A DNA stretch of 64,000 nucleotides from an uncultured Bacteriovorax sp. (GCA_946480715.1 CAMLKK010000016.1:1-64000), one strand, 5' to 3'. Counted from the stretch's first letter, positions 1 to 9,634 are shown. Notes: generated by a model from the letters alone, not told the origin. Numbers and translations: made by a program.

Positions 1-1337
1 CTTACGAAATCATAGCCCTTATTTTCTGTTTTTTGGCCGCAGCTTTCTTTTCTGCTGCTGAAGCCGCGCTTTTATCGATTGGAGCCGACAGGGCACGCCA
101 ATTGATCGAAGAAGGTGGCTCTAAAGGGAAGGCGATGGCCTTCATGATTCTTCGTCCGTCAGAACTTCTCGCAACTATCCTAGTAGGTAATAACATCGCA
201 AACATTCTTGCGGGTTCGATTACCACATCGATTACTGCTGCTTACACTGGAAGCAACATCGTTGGTATTGCACTAGGACTCACGACTATCGTGATTATTA
301 TTTTTGGTGAATTGATTCCGAAAACAATTGGACGTAATCACGCTGAGAAATTTTCCGTCATCGTTATTCGAACTCTTCAAGTACTTTTTTATCTTCTTTA
401 TCCTGTCATCAAATCTATTGTTTGGTTCATTGGAACAATTTTGGGTGATAGTGCGGAACTTACTGGTCGTATGGTAACAAAAGACGATATCGAATTCATG
501 ATTGCGAAAGCTGAAAAAGAAAAGACGATGGATTCAAAACAGATTGATCTTCTTGCTTCGATTCTTGAATTCCCAATGATCAAAGTTAAAGACATTATGA
601 TTTCTCGTGTTCACGTAAACTATATTCAGAAATCATGGTCATTTAAAAAGATGATGGACTATGCAAAAGACACAGGGAATTCTCGTTATCCCGTTTGTGA
701 TGGTGAACTCGAAAACATTGTTGGATTTCTGCACGTAAAAGACTTGGCGTTTGTTAGTGAAGAACAAAAAAATAATTTTAAAATTGAGACACTTTTAAAG
801 CCGCCTTTCTTCGTCTACGAACACATGAAAATTCAATCGGTGTTTGATCACATGAACCGAAAGAAAGTTCACTTGGCACTTGTTAAAGATGAGAACGGAA
901 CTGTCGTCGGTATTGTGACGTTGGAAGATATTATCGAAGAAATTTTCGGTGAAATTCATGATGAGCACGATGATGTTGATGAAAAAGAAAAAGCACTGGA
1001 AGAAGCTAACCTGGAAGATGGTATTGTCGTTGATGGCGATATCTCTTTAAGGGAACTTTATAGTGACTATGACATTAAAATCCCCCTTAATGACAATTAT
1101 TCAACGTTGTCTGGATTTCTTCTCGATATGCTTGGAAATACATTTCCTGAGCAAGGGCAAATAATCGTTTGGGAAGGTTTATCATTTGATTTGGAAATTG
1201 TAGATGATCATGTGATAAAACAAGTTCGCATCCGCGATGTAGACGGAGAAAAACACATTTTCTCAAAACGTCAGCACGCAGAGCTCGTCGAACAAGGCGA
1301 TATAGAAGCTTCACAGAGTATTCACGAGAAAGAGTAA
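1..1337 (+). CDS. CNNM/CorC (HlyC-type) CBS-domain membrane protein, 5' end cut by window edge
   Basis: Integral membrane protein of the DUF21/CNNM plus CBS-pair plus CorC_HlyC family, linked in other bacteria to Mg2+/Co2+ homeostasis. The reading frame is open to base 3 and the upstream residues (YEIIALIFCF) match the family N-terminus, so the true start lies outside the window; the TTG at 33 is not the start. After the membrane part, two CBS motifs are visible, the second with the family hallmark GIVTLEDIIEEIFGEI around residues 290-305 counted from base 33. The C-terminal CorC_HlyC domain occupies roughly the last 100 residues. Its TAA shares a base with the ATG of the next gene, implying translational coupling. 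Substrate is not deducible. Confidence 0.9.
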   Translation, partial: YEIIALIFCFLAAAFFSAAEAALLSIGADRARQLIEEGGSKGKAMAFMILRPSELLATILVGNNIANILAGSITTSITAAYTGSNIVGIALGLTTIVIIIFGELIPKTIGRNHAEKFSVIVIRTLQVLFYLLYPVIKSIVWFIGTILGDSAELTGRMVTKDDIEFMIAKAEKEKTMDSKQIDLLASILEFPMIKVKDIMISRVHVNYIQKSWSFKKMMDYAKDTGNSRYPVCDGELENIVGFLHVKDLAFVSEEQKNNFKIETLLKPPFFVYEHMKIQSVFDHMNRKKVHLALVKDENGTVVGIVTLEDIIEEIFGEIHDEHDDVDEKEKALEEANLEDGIVVDGDISLRELYSDYDIKIPLNDNYSTLSGFLLDMLGNTFPEQGQIIVWEGLSFDLEIVDDHVIKQVRIRDVDGEKHIFSKRQHAELVEQGDIEASQSIHEKE

Positions 1338-2311
1338 TGAAAATTCATCAAGTAGCAGTTATAGGTGGTGGTTCAGCAGGAACCATGGCGGCCCTTCGTG
1401 TTGTTCTTAACAACGACGAATGTCTTTTTTTTCCTGGATCACCAAAAGATAAAAAAAAGTCGCGTGCATTTTGGGTTTCAAAAGTCGACAACATGCCGGC
1501 GCATTTCAATTACAAAAAAGGAATTGAAGAACCCAATAAAGAGACGCTCGATTGGATTCAGCAAAGTGCTTTCAAAGAAAAACTCATCTGGATGAAAAAT
1601 AGAGGGATCACGAAGTTAGAAAAACGTGACGATGGAATATTTCTACTCACGGATAATAAAGGCGATAGTTATCTCGCTGAATACATCATTCTCTGTACAG
1701 GCGTCATGGATGTTCAGCCTATTATTAATGGATCAATTGATCCCATTTTTCCATATGCCAACGTTCAATTAGCTGACTACTGTCTACGTTGTGATGGTCA
1801 TCATGTGCTCGGAAAAAAGCTAGGGATCATTGGTCATACGACGAGTGCCGCGTGGGTAGGCATCATGTTGCATGAACGTTACGGCAATCAAGACGTGCAT
1901 ATTTTCACCAATGGTGAGAAACCTCAATTTGATCAAGAGTCACTACAACTCATTCAGCGCTATGGATTTAAAGTTCATGATAAACCCATCACAGACTTAG
2001 TCGGGAATGCAAAAGAATTAAAACTTGAAGGTCTAAAACTCACTGATGAATTGATCAATATCGACATCTGCTTCATTGCCCTTGGAATGATTGTCTACAA
2101 TGAGTTGGCTACCAATCTGGGAGCAGAAATCGATCAAAGAGGTTTTGTAGTAACTGATTTGAAGGGTAAATCTTCTATAACCAACCTTTACGTTGCCGGT
2201 GATTTAAGGGCCAACGTCAAAAAGCAAATCTATACAGCTTGGGATACGGCCGTTGATTCAGCTGACGATATCAACGTTCTCATTCGACGAAAAAAGCGAA
2301 CTACTTCTTAA
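1337..2311 (+). CDS. Thioredoxin-reductase-like FAD oxidoreductase with CxxCDG motif
   Basis: A 324-residue pyridine-nucleotide-disulfide-type flavoprotein. The N-terminal FAD-binding GGGSAG lies at residues 10-15, the redox-active CLRCDG at 149-154 is placed as in thioredoxin reductase (Cys149, Cys152), and a C-terminal FAD motif (YVAGD) is present. The second nucleotide-binding loop reads GIIGHTTSAA, not the usual GxGxxA, and the basic HRRR-type NADPH motif is not seen, so the electron donor may not be NADPH. The start overlaps the CorC-like gene stop (TAATG). A 2Fe-2S ferredoxin gene lies 400 bases downstream on the other strand. The family is clear; thioredoxin as substrate is inference. 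Confidence 0.8.
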   Translation: MKIHQVAVIGGGSAGTMAALRVVLNNDECLFFPGSPKDKKKSRAFWVSKVDNMPAHFNYKKGIEEPNKETLDWIQQSAFKEKLIWMKNRGITKLEKRDDGIFLLTDNKGDSYLAEYIILCTGVMDVQPIINGSIDPIFPYANVQLADYCLRCDGHHVLGKKLGIIGHTTSAAWVGIMLHERYGNQDVHIFTNGEKPQFDQESLQLIQRYGFKVHDKPITDLVGNAKELKLEGLKLTDELINIDICFIALGMIVYNELATNLGAEIDQRGFVVTDLKGKSSITNLYVAGDLRANVKKQIYTAWDTAVDSADDINVLIRRKKRTTS

Positions 2312-2394
2312 CTTTTATCTAAGTTCAGCAAACTCCAATCCGGTGTAGCATTATTGTGAAGGTGGAAATCGACCACCACAAGGAGGAGTCTATT

Positions 2395-2685
2395 ATGAAT
2401 AAGTATAAGCCCGCAGAAATGGTTGAAGATGCTAAAGCTGAAATTCAGAAAATCGCGCCTCGCGATTCACTCATCGATGTCATTGTAACCGAGGACCCTG
2501 TAGGGCATTACAGTACAAACATTAAAGTTCAAACTGAACATCAAACTTATTTTGCCAAGAAGGAGGATGATTTTCTTTATAAGAGTTTTACGAAAGCTTT
2601 GAGAGCGCTAAAAAATCAAATTGGTAAAAAAAGACACAATCATATGCACGCTTCGGTTGGTTTAAAAAATCGAGCGGCCTCATAA
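2395..2685 (+). CDS. Short HPF/RaiA-like ribosome-associated protein (tentative)
   Basis: A 96-residue basic protein. I choose ATG 2395 over an upstream GTG at 2356 because a strong AAGGAGG ribosome binding site lies about 8 bases before it. The order helix, then strands with alternating charged residues (residues 25-55), the stretch FAKKEDDFLYKSFTKALRAL, then a basic tail resembles the alpha-beta-beta-beta-alpha portion of ribosome hibernation factors (HPF/YfiA), but the first strand of that family is not obvious. If correct, it would bind the 30S subunit in stationary phase. It is followed directly by a strong bidirectional hairpin. Assignment rests on recognised pattern only; an unrelated small basic protein is possible. 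Confidence 0.5.
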   Translation: MNKYKPAEMVEDAKAEIQKIAPRDSLIDVIVTEDPVGHYSTNIKVQTEHQTYFAKKEDDFLYKSFTKALRALKNQIGKKRHNHMHASVGLKNRAAS

Positions 2686-2686
2686 A

Positions 2687-2713
2687 AATAAGGAGCTCAA
2701 TGAGCTCCTTATT
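2687..2713. terminator. Bidirectional rho-independent terminator
   Basis: A perfect inverted repeat with arms at 2687-2699 and 2701-2713 (AATAAGGAGCTCA and its complement) separates two convergent genes. T/A-rich flanks on both sides give a U-run in each direction. It overlaps the stop codon of the ferredoxin gene. Confidence 0.85.
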
Positions 2714-3026
2714 TATTTAAAAGTTTAATTTCAACATCGCCTAGAACCTTGGCCCGACAGGAGAGTCGGACAGTCTTTCCCGGGTAAGAGTTTTTTATTG
2801 ATTCAACAGTATCAGTTTCCACTACACCCATAGGGGAGAGATTCTCAATCCCTTGAACAATTTCAATCCGGCATGATCCACATGAACCCGCTAGACAACC
2901 GTGAGGAAGCACTAATCCCTGACGTTCCAGCTCGTCATATAAAATATTATTCAAATTAACTTTATATTCGCGCTTTTCGCTCTTGTTTTCATTGGGGATT
3001 GGTAGGTTGACTAACACGGTGGGCAT
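2709..3026 (-). CDS. 2Fe-2S ferredoxin, plant type
   Basis: A 105-residue soluble electron carrier. The cluster ligands follow the plant-type pattern C-x4-C-x2-C: Cys44, Cys49 and Cys52 in GCLAGSCGSC, with the fourth at Cys90 in RLSCRA. Length and fold-order match [2Fe-2S] ferredoxins of the beta-grasp type. There is no signal peptide, so it acts in the cytoplasm. It is a single gene convergent with the HPF-like gene and separated from it by a shared terminator. Redox partners are unknown; the nearby thioredoxin-reductase-like flavoprotein is one candidate, purely from proximity. Confidence 0.88.
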   Translation of the reverse strand: MPTVLVNLPIPNENKSEKREYKVNLNNILYDELERQGLVLPHGCLAGSCGSCRIEIVQGIENLSPMGVVETDTVESIKNSYPGKTVRLSCRAKVLGDVEIKLLNK

Positions 3027-3113
3027 ATTTATTTTAACCTCGAGCGAATATTATCTTTTCCAATTGTAGAACACGATGCAAAAATAATCCAACTTTAAGT
3101 GAGGAGCGTTCAT

Positions 3114-4220
3114 ATGTTTACTTTCGAAAAACTATACTCAATGGGACACGAAGAAGTCGTTTTCTTTTCTGATTCTTCTTGTAACCTAAAGGCCATCGTT
3201 GCCATCCATAACACAACTCTTGGACCAGCACTTGGTGGAACAAGAATGTGGAACTACAAAAGTATTGATGAAGCTGTAGAAGATGCTCTTCGTCTTTCTC
3301 GTGGTATGACTTACAAAAATTCAATCTCAGGATTAAACCTTGGTGGCGGTAAAGCTGTTATCATGGGTGATCCAGCAAAAGATAAATCAGAAGCACTTTT
3401 CCGTTCATACGGACGCTTTGTTGAATCACTTAACGGCCGTTACATTACAGCTGAAGATGTGAACACAACTGTTGATGATATGGAATTCATCTTCGCTGAA
3501 ACAAACAACGTAACAGGTGTTGCTGAAATCAATGGTGGTTCAGGTAACCCTTCTCCATGGACAGCACGTGGTGTATTCCGTGGTATGGAAGCTTCTGCAC
3601 TTAAAGTGTGGGGCGATAAATCACTTAAAGGTAAAGTTATTGCTCTTCAAGGAGCGGGATCAGTTGGTACGCACCTTGGTCGCCACCTTTACGAAGCTGG
3701 TGCAAAAGTTCTCTTCACTGATATGAACGAAGCAAACATTGCTCGTTTCAAAGAAGCAGTTCCAAATGCAGAGTTCGTAGGCCTTAACGACATTTACGAT
3801 GTTAAAGCTGATATCTATGCTCCATGTGCGTTGGGTGCAACTGTTAACGATCAAACGATCGATAGAATTAAAACTAAAATCATCTGTGGTGCTGCTAATA
3901 ACCAACTTGCAGAAAACCGTCACGGTGACATGTTAAAAGAAAAAGGAATCCTATACGCTCCAGACTACCTAGTTAATGCTGGTGGTGTAATGAACGTATC
4001 AATTGAATTCGAAGGCTGGTCAGCTGAAAAAGCTACAAAGATGGTAGACAAGATTTTCGATACAACGTTGAAGATCTTCAAGCTTTCAGACGAGCAAAAT
4101 ATTCCGGTGTATAAAGCTACAGATTTGATGGCAGAACAAAGAATCGCCTCAATCAAGAACATCAGAGGGAAATACCTAGGGAACCTAGGACACAGATTTC
4201 CTGGACGCAAAAACCGTTAA
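3114..4220 (+). CDS. bcd: Leucine (Leu/Phe/Val) dehydrogenase
   Basis: NAD-dependent amino acid dehydrogenase that oxidatively deaminates branched-chain (possibly aromatic) amino acids to 2-oxo acids and ammonia. The 368-residue length fits leucine dehydrogenases. Visible hallmarks are the glycine-rich GPALGGTRMW, the substrate and catalytic lysines in RGMTYKNSISGLNLGGGKAV, and the Rossmann motif GAGSVGTHLG. ATG 3114 is preferred over GTG 3099 because GAGGAG lies 8 bases upstream. It stands alone with its own terminator. Together with the branched-chain E1 gene at 9747 it suggests use of leucine, valine and isoleucine as carbon sources. Exact substrate preference cannot be read from sequence alone. 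Confidence 0.92.
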   Translation: MFTFEKLYSMGHEEVVFFSDSSCNLKAIVAIHNTTLGPALGGTRMWNYKSIDEAVEDALRLSRGMTYKNSISGLNLGGGKAVIMGDPAKDKSEALFRSYGRFVESLNGRYITAEDVNTTVDDMEFIFAETNNVTGVAEINGGSGNPSPWTARGVFRGMEASALKVWGDKSLKGKVIALQGAGSVGTHLGRHLYEAGAKVLFTDMNEANIARFKEAVPNAEFVGLNDIYDVKADIYAPCALGATVNDQTIDRIKTKIICGAANNQLAENRHGDMLKEKGILYAPDYLVNAGGVMNVSIEFEGWSAEKATKMVDKIFDTTLKIFKLSDEQNIPVYKATDLMAEQRIASIKNIRGKYLGNLGHRFPGRKNR

Positions 4221-4239
4221 TTCCTCATTTATCCAATAG

Positions 4240-4268
4240 AAGGCCTTCCTCTGGAAGGCCTTTTTTTT
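4240..4268 (+). terminator. Rho-independent terminator after leucine dehydrogenase
   Basis: Inverted repeat AAGGCCTTCC, loop TCT, GGAAGGCCTT, followed by eight T residues, starting 20 bases after the leucine dehydrogenase stop codon. Confidence 0.93.
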
Positions 4269-4330
4269 ATGCAATCTCTGCCTCCTTAGAAACCAATCTT
4301 TTTACGTGATAAAATTTAAGCTTAAGGGAC

Positions 4331-7300
4331 ATGAAGTTCCTGGGAAGTTTGATGACCAAATTCGCCTTAACAAGGATGTTGATATTAATCATGATGATTA
4401 TTGTTTCATCATGTGTGAACGACTCGTCTAAAAAAGGCGCCCCCACACCAACGGATGGTTCTACAACTGTAAACTTGTTGAAAGCAACAGATATCACTCC
4501 ACCAGCTTTTGATGAAGATACAGTTTCAATCATCACACTCGAATACACTGATGTTAACGCAAGAAAAGCGCAGACATGTTCACTGAATACGTTGAAAAAA
4601 GTTTCTGTGTCACAAGCGTGTGCTTGCGATTCTGCCGGTGTATGTACTGTCGGAGTAGTGAGTGTGGCGAACGCAACTGGAGCCGCTAGTTTCCGCTATA
4701 ACGTAGCTATTGGCGGAGAAATATCGTCGACTGGACAAGCGACGTTTACCATAACTGCGCTCGACGATGCGCCTATTGCTACGGCGATCACTCCAGCATC
4801 TTTTAAATATAATACTCAATCTATTATCACATTGGCCTATACAGATGCTGATAGTGATAAAGCAACAACTTGTGCAATAAGTGGAACATCGAATGTAAGT
4901 GTGACTCAGGCTTGCGCTTGTAATGTGTCCGGCGTTTGTACTGTAGGAGTGACTGGAACGAACAATTACATTGGTAATGCTAATTTCAATTACACCGTTA
5001 CTGCTAACAATGTAGTTTCCAATTCGGCAACTGCTTCACTTAAAATTGTAGGGGATCCACCAGTGGCGAATTCAATTACGCCGCCTCAATTTCCGACAAA
5101 CACTCAAGCGTTAATTATTTTAAGTTATACAGATGCACAGTCTGATCAAGCATCAAGCTGTTCAATAACAAGTATTAGAAATGTTCTTGTTACTCAAGGT
5201 TGTATGTGCTCGAGCGGAACGTGCGCCGTTGGTGTGACCAGCAATCCAAATTATACAGGAACGGCCGATTTCAAATATACGGTGACAGCAGCGGGGCAAA
5301 CATCGAATGTGGCCACGGCGAATCTCACAATCATTCCATCGACTCCAGTTGCAAACAATATTACTCCACCAGCATTCAATGAGGATGTAGCGAGTATTAT
5401 CACTCTAAGTTATACGGATCCACTCAATCGTAAGGCGAGTGCTTGCGCGATTCCATCCACAACAAACGTAACTGTTAACCAAGCGTGTGCGTGTGATGCT
5501 GCTGGAATTTGCACTGTAGGAGTTAAGGGAACTGCCAACTACAATGGACCTGCCGCTTTTTCTTTTACGGTGACAGCGGGTGGGCAAGTTTCGAATTCAG
5601 CTCTTGCGACACTAACAATTAATCCCATTGATGACGCTCCGGTTGTCGCTAATGCGACTTTAATGGATCTCATTTATGAAGACACGCAAAGTGGATTCCT
5701 CACTTTGAATTATACGGATGCAGATGGTGATCGCGCGGGAGTAAATGATTGTACGATCTCAAATCCGACAAATTTATCAGTCACCACAGCTTGTGCCTGT
5801 GATGTTATTCTTGGAACGTGCAGTTTAAAAATCACTGGTGGATTACATTACTATGGTGCTGCAAGTTTCGATTATAAAATTCGGGCAAATTCCATTTTTT
5901 CAAATGTGGGTACAGTAAATCTCACGATCATTCATAAAGATCATCCCCCCGTAAGCACTAATATTACACCTGTTGCTTTTAACGAAGACACTCAATCCAT
6001 TATCACGCTGGCCTACACGGATATCGATAATGATAAAGCTGCAACATGTGCACTTACGAGTTTGGGTAATGTGACAGTGTCACAAGCATGTGCTTGTGAC
6101 GGTGCTGGTATTTGTACGGTTGGTGTAACGGGAACATCGAATTTCAATGGTGCAGGCAGTTTTTACTACACGGTAACGGCGAATGGAGTTGCCTCAAATA
6201 GTTCAACGGCCAGTTTTACAATCAATAAAGTCGATGATGCTCCAATGAGTGCAAACATCACACCTCCTTCGTTTGATCAAAATACAGAATCGATTATTAC
6301 TTTAAGCTATAGCGATGTTGATACTGACAAAGCGAGTGCTTGTTCGATTAGTGGGCTGACAAACATTACCGAGACTCAAGCCTGTGCATGCGATGGAACC
6401 GGAGTGTGCACTGTAGGCGTGACAGGTATATTGAATTATTCCGGAGCTGCTAGTTTTAATTACACAGTGACTGCTAATAGTGTTGTGTCGAATTCCTCAA
6501 CCGCAACACTAGCTATTGATCATGTAAATACAGCGCCAACTATCGCAGCTATTTCCACGACGTATGGAAATGAAAATGCTTCAAACGTCGTCAATTTTAC
6601 AATTAATGATATTGATGGACCGCTGGCCTGCTCAACTGCAGTTACAGTAACGTCTTCATCGAACACAACATTGGTTCCTGTTGCCAGTGTAAATTTCAGT
6701 GGGGCATATCCCAATTGTGTGGCCACTTTTTCTCCGACAACAAATGAGTACGGTTCAACCAATCTCACTTTCCGCGTAACAGATGCAGAAGGATTATTTA
6801 ATTCTACAACATTCACTCATAACGTCCGCAATGGAGTGAACAAAACTTGGTTGTTGGGAAATGCAGGTGATACAAACACATATTCCTTTTCATCCGCTAA
6901 TATTGAATCAGTCGCACCTGGTGTAATCCGTCTTACTCCATTATTAGTGGATCAGATCGATGATTCAAACGATGCTTTAGGCTTTACCGTTTTACCAGCA
7001 ACTCTTCGTTGGCAAGCGGCCAACAATCGCATTTGGCAAAATCATACAGCAAGTAATTGGTCAGTCACATCTGGAGTTTACAGCACCACTTATACTTCGC
7101 GAGTGATGGACGCTAAAAAATCTGTTAACTGGAATTCGTTAAGTTGGAAATCAACATTGCCTTTTGGAAAAGAACTGACATTAACGAATGAATCAGCGAG
7201 TGATTACTCACTCACAACTGGAACTCTTGCGAACGGTTTAATTGGTTTGTGGCATTTTAATGAAGGGGCAGGTACGGGAACTGTAAAAAATAGTAAGACC

Positions 7301-8455
7301 GGTACAAATGATAATATTCTCGTCGATAGTCCAGTAGCTGTTTCTCAAGGACTTGCTGGCAAAATTAATATGGCCGCCCAGTTTGGAGGAGACTCTGTCA
7401 TCAGAAGTTTTACAAGTGCTGCCGTACCTCCAGGTTCATTCACTGTTTCAACGTGGGTTAAAAAAACGGGTGGAACAAGTGAATCTGTTATTTGTTTTTG
7501 GAACATTAGCAATGCGACTCAAGCACAAAATTGTCCAGTACGAATATCAAATGTCATTCGTGTACGTGTTGAAGGGACAAGTGATATTGGTTCAACAACA
7601 ATAAATGATGGAAGCTGGCACCACATTGTCGTTTATAGTAATAGTTTAACGTCGTCGACTGAAGTTTATATCGATGGTGTTCTTGAAAATTTCGGAACTC
7701 AGCCACCAAATTTCACCAATGCTGGTACATCTCTTTATTTAGGAAGTGATGTCGGTACAAGCGGAAGCTTTTCTGGGATGATGGATGAAACGGCGATTTG
7801 GAATCGCGTACTCACTCCAGCTGAAATTACAGAAGTGTATCGTCGTGGCGCCAATCGTTTAAAAATAGCTTTTAGAACTTGTACCGATAATACATGTTCT
7901 ACAAATCCTGCTTGGTCGACGGATATTTCAGAAGCCGATAATACGATGAGTGGGGAACCACTCACAACGTCTCCCAGTTTCGCGATTGCACCGTCGAATC
8001 AAAGATATTTCCAATATCGCACCATTTTTGAATCTGATGATCTTCCAACTGTTTCTTCGCCGGACATCCAGGATGTTGAAGTGGGACCTTTTCATTATTC
8101 TTACTCAACAGTTGCTGAAGAATTTGTCACGCAAGAAGGACTCTCTTTTAAATCACTCTCGAATTTTGTTTCAACTCTAGGTGGAAATGGATGTTCGGGA
8201 ACAGGTGGGGGAGTTCGCTATCAACTTTCAAAAGATAAAGTGAATTGGAGTTTCTATAACGGCTCAGCTTGGGCTTCTGGAACAAATTTCACAACAGCTA
8301 GTTCGCCTTCTCAACTGCAGGCCGGTCTATCGACCTATACTTCATCTTCACCAACTGCCTCTGATGTTGTTTATGTGAGAGGATCATTAAAGAGTGATGT
8401 TGACGGTGCAAATCCGTGTGAAGTCGATCAGATTTCCCTAGATGGATTTGAATAG
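4331..8455 (+). CDS. Large repeat lipoprotein with LamG/concanavalin-like domain
   Basis: A 1374-residue predicted surface lipoprotein. A hydrophobic signal ends in the lipobox VSSC with the lipidated Cys at residue 28; an alternative start at residue 8 gives an equally good signal. Seven tandem repeats of about 96-100 residues (approximately 53-738) each carry the signature QACACDxxGxCTVGV and four cysteines, likely two disulfides per repeat. A diverged eighth repeat covers about 739-832. A LamG/laminin-G-like segment at about 968-1172 includes GLWHFNEGAG and DGSWHHIVVY. The C-terminal 120 residues are unassigned. Repeat plus LamG architecture suggests adhesion or carbohydrate binding at the cell surface; this is inference. 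It stands alone between a terminator and an outer-membrane-protein gene. Confidence 0.85.
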   Translation: MKFLGSLMTKFALTRMLILIMMIIVSSCVNDSSKKGAPTPTDGSTTVNLLKATDITPPAFDEDTVSIITLEYTDVNARKAQTCSLNTLKKVSVSQACACDSAGVCTVGVVSVANATGAASFRYNVAIGGEISSTGQATFTITALDDAPIATAITPASFKYNTQSIITLAYTDADSDKATTCAISGTSNVSVTQACACNVSGVCTVGVTGTNNYIGNANFNYTVTANNVVSNSATASLKIVGDPPVANSITPPQFPTNTQALIILSYTDAQSDQASSCSITSIRNVLVTQGCMCSSGTCAVGVTSNPNYTGTADFKYTVTAAGQTSNVATANLTIIPSTPVANNITPPAFNEDVASIITLSYTDPLNRKASACAIPSTTNVTVNQACACDAAGICTVGVKGTANYNGPAAFSFTVTAGGQVSNSALATLTINPIDDAPVVANATLMDLIYEDTQSGFLTLNYTDADGDRAGVNDCTISNPTNLSVTTACACDVILGTCSLKITGGLHYYGAASFDYKIRANSIFSNVGTVNLTIIHKDHPPVSTNITPVAFNEDTQSIITLAYTDIDNDKAATCALTSLGNVTVSQACACDGAGICTVGVTGTSNFNGAGSFYYTVTANGVASNSSTASFTINKVDDAPMSANITPPSFDQNTESIITLSYSDVDTDKASACSISGLTNITETQACACDGTGVCTVGVTGILNYSGAASFNYTVTANSVVSNSSTATLAIDHVNTAPTIAAISTTYGNENASNVVNFTINDIDGPLACSTAVTVTSSSNTTLVPVASVNFSGAYPNCVATFSPTTNEYGSTNLTFRVTDAEGLFNSTTFTHNVRNGVNKTWLLGNAGDTNTYSFSSANIESVAPGVIRLTPLLVDQIDDSNDALGFTVLPATLRWQAANNRIWQNHTASNWSVTSGVYSTTYTSRVMDAKKSVNWNSLSWKSTLPFGKELTLTNESASDYSLTTGTLANGLIGLWHFNEGAGTGTVKNSKTGTNDNILVDSPVAVSQGLAGKINMAAQFGGDSVIRSFTSAAVPPGSFTVSTWVKKTGGTSESVICFWNISNATQAQNCPVRISNVIRVRVEGTSDIGSTTINDGSWHHIVVYSNSLTSSTEVYIDGVLENFGTQPPNFTNAGTSLYLGSDVGTSGSFSGMMDETAIWNRVLTPAEITEVYRRGANRLKIAFRTCTDNTCSTNPAWSTDISEADNTMSGEPLTTSPSFAIAPSNQRYFQYRTIFESDDLPTVSSPDIQDVEVGPFHYSYSTVAEEFVTQEGLSFKSLSNFVSTLGGNGCSGTGGGVRYQLSKDKVNWSFYNGSAWASGTNFTTASSPSQLQAGLSTYTSSSPTASDVVYVRGSLKSDVDGANPCEVDQISLDGFE
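4487..6544 (+). repeat. Seven protein-coding tandem repeats of about 290-300 bp
   Basis: In-frame repeats within the large lipoprotein gene. Each unit begins near an ITPPxFxxxTxSIITLxYTD segment and contains CACD...CTVGV. DNA copies are well diverged from one another, while the cysteine spacing is kept, so the array is old and under protein-level constraint. Confidence 0.85.
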
Positions 8456-8530
8456 TCCGACAAGATAGCTCGGACATTGGTCAAGATTGTCTCCATATCT
8501 TTTACACCAAATCCCTTTTAAAATAGTCCT

Positions 8531-9634
8531 ATGATAAGAGTGCTTACGCTCGCAACGACATTCATTCTCTCAAGTGCAACATACGCCATCGATTTTGAAG
8601 ATGCTGTCTTCCCTGAATTTGCAACGTCTGCCCGTGCACTTGCGATGGGAAATGCATTCGTAGCGAAAGCTGATGATTCATCATCTGTTTTTTACAATCC
8701 CGCGGGATTAGGAACAGTGAGATATCCTCACTTACATATTTCCAATTTTAGTTTTGAAACAAACAAAGGTTCACTTGATGTCGCTTCAGGTGACAGTATC
8801 ACTGACATTCCGGGAAATGTTCCGAAAATGTTCAGCATTGACGGGCTTCGCGAAGTTTTAAAAGATCAACCGCGAACGATCGCACATACACGTATTCATG
8901 CTCTACCTAATTTTACTTCACGTTATTTCAGCTTAGGATATTTACTCGCCAAACGTTCACGCGCTGTCGTTTACGACACTGCTTCGACAACAGGATTTGA
9001 ATTTGCAGATCGTTTTGATCATGGTCCTTATGCGGCCTTGAACATTTCATTGTTTGGTGGAATTTTTAAAGCAGGTCTTTCGACACTTTATTTAAATAGA
9101 AAAGAAATTATTGGGTCAGCTGATCCAAATGCAACGGCAGTTGTCTCGGAGAGTAGTTACAAAAAAGGTTCTGCCCTAGTTTCAACTCTTGGTGGAAAAA
9201 TCACTCTTCCATTTACTTTTCTTCCTACATTCGCTGGAACTGTTCGCAATGTTTTTGAGCAGGATTTTTCTGTTAAAAACACAGTGGCAGGCGCTCCAAC
9301 AAATATTCCTCGTACGTACGATGTTGGTTTTTCGATTACTCCCCAAATCGGAACCAACATGAGAATTCATCTTGAAGTAAATATGAAAGATGTTGGCGAT
9401 TCTTACGAAAACGTATCGAGTAGCCGCAAGTTTCTTGTAGGGGCGGAGATTGATTTCTCTCGCGTCTTTTTCATCCGTTTTGGTTACGGTGATGGCTTTG
9501 GATCTGCAGGCCTTGGTGTGAAGTCGCGCAAAATTGAATTCGATGTCACAACATATGCCGTTGATACAACTTCCGGCTCTTTCCGCGGGGAAGAGGACCG
9601 AAGATTCGCTATGTCTATGTCTTCAGGTTTCTAA
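8531..9634 (+). CDS. Outer-membrane beta-barrel-like protein (FadL/PorV-type N-terminus)
   Basis: A 367-residue secreted protein with a cleavable signal peptide (about residues 1-19, ending TYA). The mature N-terminus contains ARALAMGNAFVAKADDSSS followed by VFYNPAGLG, the hallmark seen in FadL/TodX and PorV/PorQ-type outer-membrane barrels and related UPF0164 proteins. The remainder alternates polar and hydrophobic residues as expected of a barrel and ends in a terminal Phe (SSGF), common for BAM substrates. It lies 75 bases after the giant lipoprotein and may be co-transcribed, which would fit a surface-assembly role. Specific cargo is unknown. Confidence 0.75.
   Translation: MIRVLTLATTFILSSATYAIDFEDAVFPEFATSARALAMGNAFVAKADDSSSVFYNPAGLGTVRYPHLHISNFSFETNKGSLDVASGDSITDIPGNVPKMFSIDGLREVLKDQPRTIAHTRIHALPNFTSRYFSLGYLLAKRSRAVVYDTASTTGFEFADRFDHGPYAALNISLFGGIFKAGLSTLYLNRKEIIGSADPNATAVVSESSYKKGSALVSTLGGKITLPFTFLPTFAGTVRNVFEQDFSVKNTVAGAPTNIPRTYDVGFSITPQIGTNMRIHLEVNMKDVGDSYENVSSSRKFLVGAEIDFSRVFFIRFGYGDGFGSAGLGVKSRKIEFDVTTYAVDTTSGSFRGEEDRRFAMSMSSGF

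Noticed and set aside
4267..4548. Minus-strand frame over the start of the giant lipoprotein gene
   Set aside because: It is a shadow of the lipoprotein gene with no RBS and no recognisable protein features.
8454..8475. GTCCGA...TCGGAC inverted repeat after the giant lipoprotein gene
   Set aside because: Only six base pairs and no T-run on either side; too weak to call a terminator.
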